From the NCBI GenBank assembly GCA_911728435.2, contig OU452211.1, positions 12,072,428 to 12,136,427 of the forward strand: 64,000 nucleotides of DNA, given 5' to 3'. Shown in pieces: positions 24,401 through 39,400 of the stretch. This DNA is from Apoderus coryli (lineage: Eukaryota > Arthropoda > Insecta > Coleoptera > Attelabidae). Position numbers and translations under genes: made by a program. Under the pieces are notes generated by a model. The model did not search any database, was not told the origin of the DNA, and saw only the letters and a program-made list of their open reading frames with translations. How positions within the stretch are numbered: position 1 is the stretch's first letter; the number at the start of each line of letters is the position of its first letter.

Positions 24401-27400
24401 ATTCCATCTCATCACTATCAACAGAGATAGTGGACGTAACGGAGAAAATAAAGAGGCCGTTTTGGTTATACGGGACCCTAGAGTTCGAGGGTATCTGAAC
24501 GCATGGCAGTACAATGGATACTGGAACAATACAAAGAATACTGGAAAACATACCCAGATACCAACACGGTAAAATATTTATAAGAAGAATACGTTGGTGG
24601 AGAGCAACTGATCTGTTGTCACTAGATAAGAATAGGCTGAGATTTCTGCATTAAATTGGACTCTTTATGAATATATAATGCAAAAAGAAACCAGAAACAG
24701 TGGCACACATACTGTGCGAATTATGTATTGCAGGAGAAAAACACTTTACGATAAACCAGCAGGAACCCGTAAATGTTTGATGGACATCCAGTAAAATACT
24801 ATGGTGGGTATATACAGGGTGAGTCACGAGGAACTGTACATACTTCTACCATAAGTAGAGGCACGTTAGGGGATTATCAAATGACCATTAAAAAATGTCT
24901 CCTTATTTTGATTATTAATATACAGAGTGAATTATGGACCTTCACCAAAACAATGTTTCGTCATATCTTGTCAATGATTAAGTCGATTTATCTCACTTTT
25001 TTATAAAGGTGTGTATTGGTGTCTGGCAACTAACTGACATATTCAGAATTGAAAAAATCCAGGTCCGTCTTCGAGAAAATTTGAGGGACTGCTTCATATT
25101 CAACACTTCACCCTTTATATGATTTTTCAAAAATCTGAAACAATTTTTTCAGAGGGCATAAATAGATAGTTAGACCTGGGTATTTGAATCTTTTGTTACA
25201 CTCACCTCACATTTCCAATTAAAGATTCATTTTAGAGCCAAATTGAAAATTGGCAATAATGAAGCATCTTACTGTACAATAATGTTTAGTTATTAAAAAG
25301 AAATCCTCAAAATATACAGAAACGACACACACTGTGCTCCAGTATGGTAAAAACCATAATTTGAATTGATTTGAGTTGAGTCAGACTTTTAGGAATGGTT
25401 TTTAATCCTTATCTCATCATCTCATCTCGTCTTCTAATCTATTTTTTTTTTCTTCTAATATTCATGTATAGGTATAATATATTATTAATGTAGACTTATT
25501 AGGTAATACTGTTTGTGCTTTTTCTGTTTGTGTTTTTTTTTTTTTTTTGAAGGATAAACATATGTTTATGTCTTTTGTTGATTTTGGTTTTCACAGGGTT
25601 AAAATTTATATCAGTACATACTGCCTTTTTAACCCTTTTTGTAGTTCTACATTATTTAGTTAGTAAGTTTAAGTTGTATAATCTTTTTGTTTTATAGAAC
25701 TGCAAATAAACTGATTTATTATTATTATTTACAGGGCCGGATTTAAAAATCTGGCATATCTGGTTCATCCCTATAATTCACCCTGTATGTAACGTTTTCC
25801 ACCTGTAATAGACAGAAAAGAGATAAAAAATGTTTGTAATAACCTAGTTTTCTTATTTGTTTGAGGAAAACTCATGTGTCTAATTATTTTAATCGGAATG
25901 AAATGAACAAGCCATGGAAATGTTTATTCATAAATTAAAAAAATAAAATAAAAAACAATAACCAAACAATAAAACAGTTTTAACAATGTGGAACAAAGTA
26001 AAAAACAATTTAATAAACATTACGATTATAAAACACAACAGATCATTAACAGAATTATTCACTGTTGCAATATTATCAGAAATGAATTTCATTTTGACCA
26101 TCTTTTATACTTATATATATTATATTATATCTTTTTTACTTTGATCCACATTATTAAAACTGTTTTATTGTTTGGTTATTGTTTTTTATTTCATTTCTCA
26201 ATTTATTAATAAACATTTCCCTGGCTTGTTCATTTCATTCCGATTAAAATAATTAGACACATTAGTTTTCCTCAAATAAGAAAATTAGGTTATTACTAAC
26301 ATTTTTTATCTGTTTTCTGTATATTACTGGTGGAAAAAGTTACATACAGGGTGAATTATTGGGATGAACCAGATATGCCAGATTTTTAAATCCGGCCCTT
26401 TAAATCAATTCAAATTATGGTATTTACCACAGTGTGTGTCGTTTGTGTCTATTTCTTTTTAATAACTAATTTTCAATTTGGCTCTAAAATGAATCTTTAA
26501 TTGGAAATGTGAGGTGAGTGTAACAAAAAATCCAAATACCCAGGTCTAACTGTGTGTTTATGCCCTCTGAAAAAATTATATCAGATTTTTGAAAAATTAT
26601 ATACAGGGTGAAGTGTTGAATATGAAGCAGTCCCACAAATTTTCTCGAAGACGGACCTGGATTTTTTCAATTCTGAATATGTCAGTTAGTTGCCAGACAC
26701 CAATGCACACTTTTATAAAAAAATGAGATAAATCGACTTAATCATTGAAAAGATATGACGAAACATTGTTTTGGTGAAGATCCATAATTCAGCCTGTTTA
26801 CTGTATATTCAAAACAAGGAGACATTTTTTTAATAGTCATTTGATAATCCCCTAACGTGCCTCTACTTATGGTAGAAGTATGTACAGTTCCTCGTGACTC
26901 ACCCTGTATATATGGGCAAGGAACATAATAAGCTATAAAGCTGTAGTGATATTGGAGATCAGTAGATTCAACGGACCCAGATGAAAAAAAATGATTTGCT
27001 GAATCAAAAAATATCTGGTGTTTTATATAAAAATTATTAATACTGTGTGTGTCCAAAACCGATTAGACTTTTTGACTAATTTTTGCGAGTCATGGGTTTC
27101 AAGGTGTTTTCAGGTAAGTTCTTGATAGCTTCATGTATTTGAGATTACCTTATTCAATATTTTTTTAACTGGTTTATTGTAACTAGGTGTTTTATTATTT
27201 AGTTTTTTTGCACAGGTACGGTATATTATTTTTTATTAAAAATGACCATTACGTACCTTCATATCATAATAGAATAACCATAGGAAACATGAAAATATTG
27301 GAAATAGTAGCAGCCTGAAGAAAATCCGTTTAAATCCAACTTTTCTGAACAAATTATGTGACTGTAACGTTCTCCTAAAAATTAGAAAATTGAGTAGCTA

Positions 27401-30400
27401 TTACACATATTCTATTGTTTATTGCAGGAATTCAAATGATATCACAGAAAACGCGATCCTTTCTTTTATCATTTGTAGCCTATAATAGCGTTATTGCTAT
27501 TTTACTTTTTAAAAAACGTGAAACTTTCAGAACAACTCATCAACGTGTTGGATGTTAAAAAAAAAGCACAGAAGTAAGATTGTGCTTCAAGGATCTTAGA
27601 TTTCGTTTCAGTGTTGACGTGAATAAACAAATCTTACATATAGAGTCCGAGCAAGACGAGCAGCTGTTTTTTTAATAATTTGCCACAACGCTGATAACTA
27701 TTCTTAGATTTTAGAATATTTGGACGCTTATGGAAGGTTGAAAATCGTCCAACATAGTTATATTTAGAATTGGACCCTTATTTGTATTTAAAGATCTAGA
27801 AATATCCATTTCATCATGTCTCTTGTCCTTTAGTCTTCAATCTAAACAATCCTACGTCTTGGGTTTTTAGGATTTTACAATTAAAACTCTATTTCATCAC
27901 AAATGCGACGTTTCGCTGGCTAAATTGCAGCTTTTTCAGGCACTTTTAAATAAATAGAGTTTATAAAACATTAATATGGTAAAATTCATTAAAAACAACA
28001 TTAGCTTAATTCTATATAGTCATTAAAATTAAATAAAATTATTATAAACTACTGGTGTCGTTTAAACATTCTGATGACTATATAGAATTAAGCTAATGTT
28101 GTTTTTAATGAATTTTACCATCTTAATGTGTTATAAACTCAAATTGTTTAAAATTGCTTCAATATAGCCAGCGAAATGTCGCATTTCTGATGAAATAGAG
28201 TTGTACTTGCAAAGTCCTCAAAACCCAAGACGTATGATTGTTTAGATCGAAGACTAAAGAAGGGGGAGACGCTCTAACGTGGCCAAAAGCGGGTGCAGGT
28301 ACGCCATATTGGTATACGATATCTATCATTTGTCGTGCTTTCAAGTTTATGTGTTATTTACGAGTATTTTACAAGTTTACTTAAGTTTTTCGTGTTTTTT
28401 TTGGACGGTTATTTACAATATACTATAATGGTGTCCTGTGCTGTGCGTAGTTGCAGTAGTAGAAGTGAAATCGACCAGAAAATATCAGGAATAACGTTTC
28501 ATACGTATGTACCAAATATTGTAAACATTGTACATGGACGTATTTAGGGTTTTTTTAGGCGAACTTATTAAAACACATTATTATAGGAGTCTGGTAGCAT
28601 TCTCTTTCTGCACTGAACAATTGGATACGTGCATTGTAGTTTATTTTTTTTTTACAAATTCTTTTACTTGATTTCTACTCTCAAACTCTCTACTTTTTCA
28701 TCACTTTCTAGCAAAAAGACCCCTAAATGTGTGCTAAAAACATATTCTGGTTTTTAGATTTCCTAAAGATCCTGCTCGTAGACATATCTGGACAGAATAT
28801 GTGTCTCGAATTAATTGGATACCAACGAGAAATGTACACAAATATAATTTATCCAGATCATGATTATCTTCCTGGACCATTTTCTGAATTTTCGAAATTC
28901 ATTATTGTTTATATTACTGGATTTGTTGTTTTTAGTTTAAAGAAGCAAATTATTTGCAGAGAATGTCGAGATGCATTAATAAGTGTTATTCTTTTATTAA
29001 AATGAAGGCAAAAAAAAAGGATTTACAAATTCCTTCAAAAGATGTTTTAGACGTTTGCTTCCAATCCGAAAAGATCATAAAAAATCATGTAGTAGCTACT
29101 AATGAAAAGTTGTCCGCAAGGATTCATAATAAACCTTGTTTTAAAGGAATTTGTAAATAGTAATATTTTTCCTAATTTAGTTGTGCACGGTTTTGATCAA
29201 ATCAGTGTTTGATAACCATATACATTTATGGATGTATTATTTTAGTAAAAATAAAGTGGATAAGCATAGCGCAACATTTAAATAAAATTGTTTTGTTTAA
29301 GGGGTATTAATATATAATTTATAAAGTACTAACGTCTTTTATTCCTGGATTTAGGTATCAAATATCAATAATTACCTATATTTAAGTATTTTCTACACTG
29401 CTTAACATTTAAAAATAAAGTATAAACTCAAGCTGCAAATTAAAAGCAAAAACGTCAACAAAAATAGTTAATGCGGCTCTGGAGAATCCGCCATATTGGT
29501 ATACGATGACGCCCCACCCAATGCACCCGTTTGTGTACAATGTAAAATAATGCTTATAGCGACTCCTTATATCTCAATGCCAAAGGACAAAAGATATGAT
29601 GAAATGGATATTTCTAGAACTTTAAATACAAATAAGGGTCCAATTCTAAATAGCATACCCATATTATATTCTTTAGATTGTAATTAGGTACCTATCGTGT
29701 ATCTGTAGTATAGTTAGGTTAATTTTCTGTAATGTTCCCCTAGTAATTAAATTCAGACTGATCAAGGCAGTGATGACACCAATGTTGAGCTACGCCTCAG
29801 CTGCATTGGGTCATGCAGTTGTCGCCTTAACAAAATTTGAAGCCAAGGAAAACAGAGCGAGCCATTAGAATGATAGTCAACGCTCTGTGGTATGTGAGAA
29901 TCGACCGTATCCGAGAGGATCTGTGTCCAGCACCTAAAGGAAAGAGCTCTTCTACTCTTCGAAAGAAAATGCTAATTCATGTTAATCCGTTGGTTAGAGC
30001 AGAGATAGATTGCGACATAGCCGAACCAGCCAGAAGACTCAAGAGGCCAATATGTCAAGTTTAACCAGATGAAAGATAACAGCAAAGACAAGCGGAAAAA
30101 TCGAGAAATCCTCTAGCCTAAAACATGACGAGCAATTCAAGCTATTAAAACGAACAGACAAGAGGTCTTAGGCCTGAATCTTTTTGTATTCGAATGGAGA
30201 GGCCCGGAGGAATTTGTTGTACCTCTATGAGTCAAACAGAGAGGTTTTAGTGGATATTAACTGGGTTATCTTCACAAGTTCGAAACTCACATTTACCGGA
30301 ATACACAGGATTACGGGTGGTCGTGTCGTATAAAAAGGATAATTTAGTTTTAATTCTCTTCTGAGGGTCCTAACAGTGTTGGGAAAAGAAAAGTGTTTTA

Positions 30401-33400
30401 ATGAAGTCGTAGATTGAGTCTTTCAATATTAGGTAGGTACTAAAAAACTAGTTTAGACGATTTTCTCATTTTTATTTTGAATCTTGTTTTTTGAGCACCA
30501 TGTATGATGAAAATATTATCCAATATCTCTTAAAGTAGACCCTTTCCAATAAAGATTCTATCCAAAAATAATTATGTAGGATTTCTTATAGCAAAAATTT
30601 ATAATGGCGTAGGGATGTGGCGACCCCACCGCCCAGAGGAGAATAAACCTCTGCAATCAGCCGACCGAGTTATTGCCGGTATAAGCAATACCCTCTTACT
30701 AGCCAACAGCTTAGGGTGGAGGAGCTAGTAAGAGTTAGGGCACCTTCTTGTCCAGGGAACGAGAAATTGTTCCTAAAGGCGGATGAGCCAACAACTGGTC
30801 AACGGCATGGAGCTGCAGAAAGAAACGGGAAGCTACTGCAGTAAAGACTCTATGAGTATCCCTAGTTAATTATCATGGCTATAAATATCCCAACGATAAA
30901 TCTTACTGATCATGGAAGATCCGGCAGGAGAGGACAACCTATGAACTGCAAGGCCTCGCCGGTCGTAAACCTGAGAAATCCTTGCAATGAGACAAGCAGT
31001 ATAGATAAGAACAACTTAAGAATAGCAACTTGGAACGTACGAAGCATGTACGAGGCTGGTAAAATCTATAACGCCACTCGAGAAATGAGGAGACTTGGAA
31101 TATCAATACTGGGAGTTAGCGAAATGAGGTGGCACGGTTCGGGAGGATGTGAAATAGACGATCACTACTTATATTACTCAGGAAATGATGATCCTAAACA
31201 CTATAATGGGGTTGCAGTGGTGTTGGACAAAAATATAAAGCACGCGGTAAAGGCCTTTATCCCTGTATCAGACCGTGTCATGTTGCTGAAAATTAATGCG
31301 AGCCCTTTCAATATTAATATAATACAGACTTATGCACCTACATGCGATGGCAATGACGGAGATGTGGAAGCTTTTTACGACGACATTGAAAAATGTTTAA
31401 AACTATCAAGAAACCACGAAATCACCATTGTAATGGGTGATTTTAATGCAAAGATTGGACAAGGCAAATGCGAAAACGTTGTAGGAGAACATGGTCTGGG
31501 TACGCGCAATGAAAGAGGGGAAAGACTAATACAATTTGCCCGAACTGATAGTAACTAATACATTTTTCAAATTACACCCAAGGAGATTGTATACATGGAA
31601 GTCTAATGCAGAAAATGAGAACAGAATCATCAGAAATCAAATTGACTTCGTCATGATAAACCAACGATTTAGAAACAGTGTGAAATCAGTAAAAACCTAT
31701 CCTGGCGCAGACTTAGCATCTGATCATAACCCCCTTGTAGCAACAGTACAATTGCGATTAAAGAGATTACAGAAAACACCAACGACACCAAAAATAAACC
31801 TTGATAAATTGAAAGATGACGCAGTGAAAGAAGGAATAATACAAGAATTGAACGCTAACATAGGTAACAAAACAAAACCGATGGTGACACCAGAGGATGA
31901 ATGGCAGCATATTAAAAAGACATTTCAAGATGTTACTAACAAATTGAAAGATACCACACAAAAGAAGAAAAAACCCTGGATGACGGAGGAGATCTGCAAT
32001 TGATGGATGAAAGAAGAAAGGTAAAAACAAGAAATAAACAGAAATACATCGAGCTACATAGAACAATACGGAAAAAAATTAGAGAAACCAAGGCAAAGTT
32101 TTTAGATGAAGAGTGCAAAGAAATAGAACAGCTACAAGCAAAGCACGACACATTCAATTTACATAAGAAAGTTAAAGAAGCTGCGGGAACTTACAGGAAA
32201 CAACATACTGGCAATCTGTGTGACTCCGATGGACAAATCATATTCGATCCTGTAGAAAACTGAAGAGGTGGAAAGATTATATATCTACTCTGTACCATGA
32301 TGACAGGGGCATGATTACCACAGATAAAAATAAAGCTGAAGGTCCTGTCATTATTAGGGAGGAAGTTGAATACGCTTTAAAAAACACTAAAAATAGAAAA
32401 GCGACCGGGCCAGACGAAATACCGGTAGAAATTCTTAAATTGCTTAAAGATCAAAAAGCATTGGATGTTTTGGTAGAACTATTCAACCTAATATATATCA
32501 CTGGAACAATTCCTAAAGACTGGCTCAGATCTACTATTATCCCCCTTCCAAAGAAAAGCAGCCCCAAGTCTCATAACGACTACAGGACGATTGCACTAAT
32601 GAGTCACACACTGAAAGTGTTCTTGAAGATCATCCATGCGAGAATCTATAAGAAATGCGAAGAGCGGATCGGTGAGACGCAATTCGGATTTCGCAACGGC
32701 CTTGGCACAAGGGAAGCTCTGATGGGGATGCATGTGTTAGTGCAAAGATGCCTAGATATCTCAGTGGACGTATACGCATGCTTTATCGACTACGAGAAGG
32801 CATTCGATTGCGTGAAACACGAAAAGCTTATTACCATTCTGACAAATATTGGTTTTGACAGCAGAGACATACGAATTATTGAGAACCTGTTCTGGGAACA
32901 AACAGCATCCATCAAAGTAGGATATAGCAGCAGTGAAGGCATAGAGATAAAAAAGGGCGTAAGACAGGGCTGCATATTATCACCGATTCTCTTCAATTTA
33001 TACTCTGAGAAGATTTTTAACGAGGCCCTTGACGAAAAAACTGAAGGCATTATTGTGAACGGACAGGTGATAAATAATTTGCGATATGCAGACGATACAG
33101 TGTTGTTAGCAACTAGTGAGGTTGAACTGCAGTCTTTGATAGATAGCATAAATCAAAGAAGTCTGGAGGCAGGATTAAGACTAAATGTAAAAAAGACAAA
33201 GGTGATGGTAATAAGCAGAAAGAATAGCCCTAAGACCAACCTGACAGCCAATGGAATACGTCTACAACAGGTTGACAGTTATAAGTACCTAGGATCCACC
33301 ATTGTTTGCAAAGGTGATAACTCCGTTGAAATAAGAGCCAGAATAGAACAGGCAAGAACTGCATTCAGGAAAATGAGCAAAGTTTTGAGTTGCAAAAACT

Positions 33401-36400
33401 TCAGCCTGAACCTAAGACTGCGTTTGCTCCGATGCTATGTGTTCTCGGTCCTTCTATATGGATCGGAAGCTTGGACACTTACCACGTGCTCTGCCAAAAA
33501 AATCGAGGCATTTGAAATGTGGTGTTATAGACGATTACTGAGAATACCCTGGACTGATAAAGTGCGCAACATCACAGTTCTGGAAAGACTTGGCAAAGAC
33601 AGGGAAATCATGTATGAAATAAAAAAGCGCAAACTAGAATATCTTGGCCACATCATGAGAAATACGAAATACAGAGTCTTACAGAACATACTCCAGGGTA
33701 AAGTAGAAGGTAAAAGAGGACCGGGGAGAAGAAGACATTCTTGGCTTAAGAACTTGCGCGAGTGGTTTGGAGTAAACACATGTACCTTATTCAGGAGAGC
33801 AGTTAACAAGGTGCAAATAGCTTTGATGATAGCCAACGTCCGTGTAGGGCAAGGCACCTAGAGAAGAAGAAGAAAAATTTATAATTATTTTTTCCAAAAC
33901 TTTTCGACTTAGATATAGGCCGTGATACACAAAGTATGTCTAGAATTTTACGTAGAATTTAAGAATGTAATGATCTATAGAGCGCTCCATTTGAAATAGG
34001 CAAGTACAGGCCTATTTTTGATATGACTGAAAGTGCCACCATTTGAATTTTTTTTTTGTCGAATTAGTCACTTCTAACGAAAGTTGTAAAATTCCAAGAA
34101 ATCGATCGATAATTAACATAAAAAATTACACTAATTTCAATAAAGGTCTTTTCAAGAAATAATAATTATACGCCAAGCTTGTTTGTTTAGCATTTTGTAG
34201 GTCAAGGTTAGAATTTTAAAATAATTTCCAATATATGGAGTACTTAAAAAACGAGTAGAGTAGCATATCAAAGTTATATGTTCTATGACTTACCTGTAAA
34301 GTAACCACCAAACCCAAAATACATTTGGTTTATCCACTATTAGTGTCTTTTGCGGCATTTCACTACTAACCATCTCATGTGTCGGTAGTTTTTTATACAT
34401 ACCAAATTCGCTCCTAAATTTTTCAACTAGAACCTCAATTTGTTGTTTACTTTCTTCAAAACGTTGTCGTGATCTTCGATCTACTGTTGATAGGCATACT
34501 ATAAAATTACAACAATGTCAATACAAAATAGAATCACATATATTGTAAGAAAACTCCAATCTTCAAGATCACAATGGACTGTTTCTTCAGAATTAGAAAA
34601 CAACGTAATTAGGGGAGCGCCGGGATGGTTTGGACAGTGGGAGGCATTGGACACATTCATATTTACCGCCAAATTAAAGAAGGGGTAAAAACAAAAACGT
34701 ATTTAGAAGCGCAATTGAATGCTCTTAGTATCTATCTAGATTGGAGGCAAGTAGGTTGTTGTTAACATGAAGTTAAAAAACAACTCTAGCGCGATATGTG
34801 AAAACAGCAAAAGAAGTTGGTATTGAAAATATGTCATTTTCTCCCCATTTCGTCACATGTCAAGTATTTTCTAATGAATTGGAATCCTCGCTTACCTGCT
34901 ACCTCAAAAGATGTTCAAATATGTACCACGGTTTAACGCCAAAAGCTACTCGCAGATTGGCATACGAGTTTGCAGAAAAAAATCGTCTTAAATTTCCAGA
35001 TTCTTGGAAAGCAAATAAATCAGCTGGAAAGGACTGGTTCACCGGCTTTTTAAGTAGACAGTCGAAATTGTCCATAAGATCTTCGGAAAACACAAGCTTG
35101 GCGATTATTTCCAGTTTTAATAAAACTACCGTCGGGAGATTTCAGGATAAGTTAGAGGAAGTTCTGAAAAGACATGAGTACACTGGATCAGACATATTCA
35201 ATTTAGATGAGACGGGTGTTACCACGGTGCAAAAGACACAAAAGGTAGTTGCGACCAAAGGCCAGCATCAAGTAGGTAAAGTCGTTTCGGGAGAGCGAGG
35301 AGAGCTGGTTACCCAAGTGGGCATTATTGGAGCGAACGGAATAGCACTTCCTCCAGTATGGGTGTTTCCGAGAAAAAAATTTGATAAACATCGAATGTTG
35401 AATGGTGTTCCAGAAGAGTATGGTGCAACTGGCTTAGTTCATTCGTCTGGATGGATGACCAGTGATAATTTTTTAAAGGTCTTAGAACACTTTACAGCTA
35501 ATGTTCGTTGTTCTAATGAACGTCAAGTCCTTCTCATAATGGACAATCATGAATCCCATTTATCTGTGCCTGCAATTGATTACTGCAAAGAAAATGGGAT
35601 TACAATTTTAACTCTTCCACCGCATACATCTAATAAGTTGCAGCCATTAGATAGGACTGTTTTCGGCCCATTCAAAAGATGTTTCAACCAAGGAGTAGAT
35701 GACTGGATGCTCGCTCATCCAGGACAGACAATATCCATTTATGATCTGGCACCTATCTGCATGAAAGCTTGGGATCGGTCTGCTACTCCCTCCAATATAA
35801 AATCTGGATTTCGTTGTACCGGAATTTGGCCATTCGACAAAAATATTTTTAGTGAGGAAGACTTTATTTGCTCATTTGTTACAGACAGGGTAGAAACAGA
35901 GAAAGACCCCAACAATGTGACTCTGTCAAATGAGGTTTTAAATAAAAATCCAGATTTATCACAGCAACCCGGCCCCTCTACACAAGAGCAAAAGTTTATA
36001 TCTCCTTCCAAAATACGACCGTATCCAAAAGCTCCCGAAAGAAAGACAACTAGAAAAGGACCAGTGAAGAGGACATCTATAATTGCAACCGATACTCCAG
36101 AACGCGATAAAATTGAAGAAAAAAAAATGAAGAAGAACGCACCAAAACCAAATAAGATCGAGAAGGTAAAGAAAAAATGTTTGAGCGAATCTTCTTCTTC
36201 CAATGAGGAAGAAGTTATTTACAAAGACTCATCTTCAGAGTTAGATTTGGAAGAAGATGAGGACTTGGTAAATCTCACCAAACTTGAAGTTAATAATATT
36301 ATAATTTGCAAGGTGTTTGGAAAAACATCTGCTAGACATTATGCAGCTAAAATAGAAGAGGTCATTGAAGATGGCTTTAATGTGAAATTTTTAAAAAAGT

Positions 36401-39400
36401 AAGTGGCTACAACCGGTTTAGATTTAGTGAAGAGCCTCCAGCATTTGTCTCATATGAAGAAGTTGTTTTGAAACTACCAAATCCATTGACAGACCGAAGT
36501 GCCAGATATTTGGACATGATATATTTTAATGTTGATGTTACCGAGTACAGCTTATGTTAATATTGAAGTAATTATTCAATAAACAATTTTTAACTAAATA
36601 TTTTATTTGTTTTTTGAAAAATAAATGATTTGCGTAATATATGTTCTTATTAATTGCTTGTCCAAACCCTCCCCAAAGTTGGGGAGGATTGGGACAGATT
36701 ACATTAAAAAAATATATGTATCTATCAAAACTCATAGGCATATTTTTTCAAAAAAAAAACCAAAAGTATATGTAAGAGACATGTATCAACTATCCTCGCT
36801 ACAAAATTTTAATTATTCCTTATCCACGTCCACGCCACAATTGTTTATTCAAATATTGTCCAAACGCTCCCGGCGCTCCCCTACATACCTACCTATTATT
36901 TTGTTCTAAATTTGTTACTATAAAGGCACGTTTTTACAATGTTTCAGCTACAGCTTCTACTCTCCCAACACATAATATCAAAGAGTTAACGCACCAAAAA
37001 AATAAAATGGGAAATAAAAAAATTCGGAATGGTAAAATGCTTATAATATGCATTATTCGTAAAACATTCTAACCCTCGAACTGGGCACAATAACATTACG
37101 ACTCTGAAAACAGAATATTAGATTTGATTGATCAATTTTTTAATGCTTACCGGTGAGGTACCATCTCAAAAAAATGGTCCTGTGTGAGACGCTAATACCA
37201 TTTTTGCAACAAGGACTAGGTACAGAACACGTGCTCTGCAACGACTGTATGACATCGTTTTGCAAAAGGTGAGATACTTTGAGATTTTAACGCGCCACAA
37301 AGCAGGGAATTGGTCCCCAGAAAGATTATCATCTTCATGAGAAGTTTGGTGATCTCTAGATGATTAATTCACAAAAGATCTTTTTAGATCGAAGTGAAGA
37401 GAGGTAAAAGGCCTAAACGAATCCACTACAATCTACGATCTAAGCAAAAACTAAATAAATGCAGGCCTCTTAGTCTATATTAGTAAAAAAGTGCCTTACG
37501 ATAGTACATCAAGGGATTCTCCAGTTGTGGACATGGAAATCCAATTCCATAAAAATATTCCAACATATGTCTCGTACTACCAGTATAGACGACATCACCC
37601 AGGCACAGATATAAAACTTTGTCTAAAAATGGGAAAACATCACTTCGTGGTTTTTCCATTGTTAAAATAATGGCGCAGTTGTATTTCTTTGATGCATTCG
37701 ACAATATCGATACAATAAGGTATGTGTTCAGTGGATCTAAGTCCCAGGTAGGCTCATCTAGCAGCAGAATCACTAAAAATAAATTTCAAATGTTAGGCTG
37801 ACAACAAGTGAAATGTTTATAACATAATACACACGGAACTATTTATATTTGGAGCCTTGGTATGACTTATTGTCATTAGGTATCAGCGGGTGTTGGTTTG
37901 TCAAATGACGAAAGTTGCGTGCGTACAAAGTTGCACCGATTTTAAATCCTTCTGGTGTATCTATATAAAATTTTTGATGAAAATATTTATTTTCTTTTGG
38001 ATAAGTTAGATGACCGAAGAGAAATGTATTTTCAACAAAACGGGTGATATACTACTAAAAGGTCTGAACAAAATCATACCACAGATTTGTAGGGTCAATA
38101 TATGCCGAATAAACGTAACTTCCCTTAGTCCAAAATTGGTGCGCTTCGGAAATACAGGGTGATAAAGTTGAAAAATAAAAACTGAAAATATTTAATATTA
38201 TGGACATTTTTCAACGAATTATGTTCAAAATTGGTACACATTGGTTTGTTGTAGTGCGAAATCCGAATGTGGACACCATTTCACTGGTGCCGTTAGAGGG
38301 CGCTCCACACTGCAATTGTGATCCAATAAAATAACCGCAGCTTTTTCCTCAGTGTAATTTTATACTTTTTTTGTTCACATAATAATGCACTGTACATTTC
38401 TAAGCAATAAAGATTCTCTTGTTGAAATTCGCTAGAGTAGGTAAGTCGATTTCGAGATATTTCGGATTTTAGTGTCTGGTGTCGCACTTGAGTATTATTA
38501 TTTTGAACAATAATAATTTAACTGTTGTGTTAGTGACCTCTAAGTGTTTTGAAATTGAAGTTGGTTGGTTTTTGGTCAATTATAGAAACAAAGTAATTCC
38601 TCTGTCGATGTTTCGACTTTTATTAAGTCATCCTCAGGACACTAAAATACAACAAAAAAGAAAAACATAAAGGGTGACTTGAAACTTACAATTAATTGTT
38701 AAATACACAAATAAAAAAAATATATTACAAAAATATATAAAAATATAAATAAATAAAAACATCAAGACATGTAATGTAATGTAATTTTTTTTCCTTTTTC
38801 CTACAACGGGTTCTCCATACTCACGTGAGCAATATGTTTCTTTTGTTAATATTTTCAATTGTGAATATATGAAACATATTGTTCACGTGAGTATGGACAA
38901 CCCGTTGTAGTATGTAGTTTTATCTGTGTTTAAACCATAGAAATCTTATATTATATAATATGTACTCTAGAATGCTAATTAAATCCAGCCGAATACCAAA
39001 AAGTGTAACGGGTATGCAGAGTTTTCACGAACTACGCATGCTCCTCAGTAACTTATTTTCAGTACAGAGCTGCCATATTTAAAACTATTTTGTCGTTCGC
39101 CTTACAGAATTTATGCGACATATCTGTTTTATAAATAAATCCATATGTTGCGTCATACGAAACTGCTTGACAAAATCAAATAATTAAATGTTATCGGTAA
39201 AATTGCATACTGTTTAGTTTTCAGCAATATGAACGAAACATTTTTTTCCAAATCTTATTAAATTTAGGAGATTTCGCAACAGCGTCTGTTTTCGCAAATG
39301 ACATTTCTCGTAGTGGGAATATCTGTCAGAGTCGGCTTCACAACAATTCAGATAGGTTTTATAATTGAGTTATGGTTTTATTCGTGGTATATTTTAATTG

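Larger units (their letters stand above)
27763..29661 (+). mobile_element. P-element-like (THAP9-type) deletion derivative
   Basis: Inverted ends of ~70 bp: TTTAGAATTGGACCCTTATT (from 27,770) and its inverse (to ~29,655). It contains a THAP-like N-terminal exon pair (28,428 onward) fused to a C-terminal piece of a P/THAP9-type transposase (28,862-29,160), with the catalytic core missing. A separate foldback has inserted in its left arm. No convincing 8-bp target duplication was found. Confidence 0.65.
30606..33872 (+). mobile_element. Full-length RTE-type LINE with target-site duplication
   Basis: Flanked by exact 13-bp repeats AAAAATTTATAAT (30,593-30,605 and 33,873-33,885). It has a ~270-bp 5' UTR (GTAGGGATGTGGCGACCCC…), an endonuclease, an RT, and a short AGAAGAAGAAG tail without poly(A), as is usual for RTE elements. 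The coding region is broken by three frame changes or stops (near 31,545, 32,000 and 32,265). Confidence 0.92.

Noticed and set aside
27879..27925. CCTGAAAAAGCTGC…CAGCGAAACG (minus strand) as a ribozyme core
   Set aside because: A short stem and GAAA exist, but the CTGANGA box has lost its conserved G; at best a decayed relative.
31767..33857. Minus-strand frames across the RTE element
   Set aside because: Antisense shadows of the plus-strand endonuclease and RT.
37480..37499. Extension of the Walker B exon past TATC
   Set aside because: GTAAGG is a good donor and the next exon continues the conserved linker in phase; the extension is intron.
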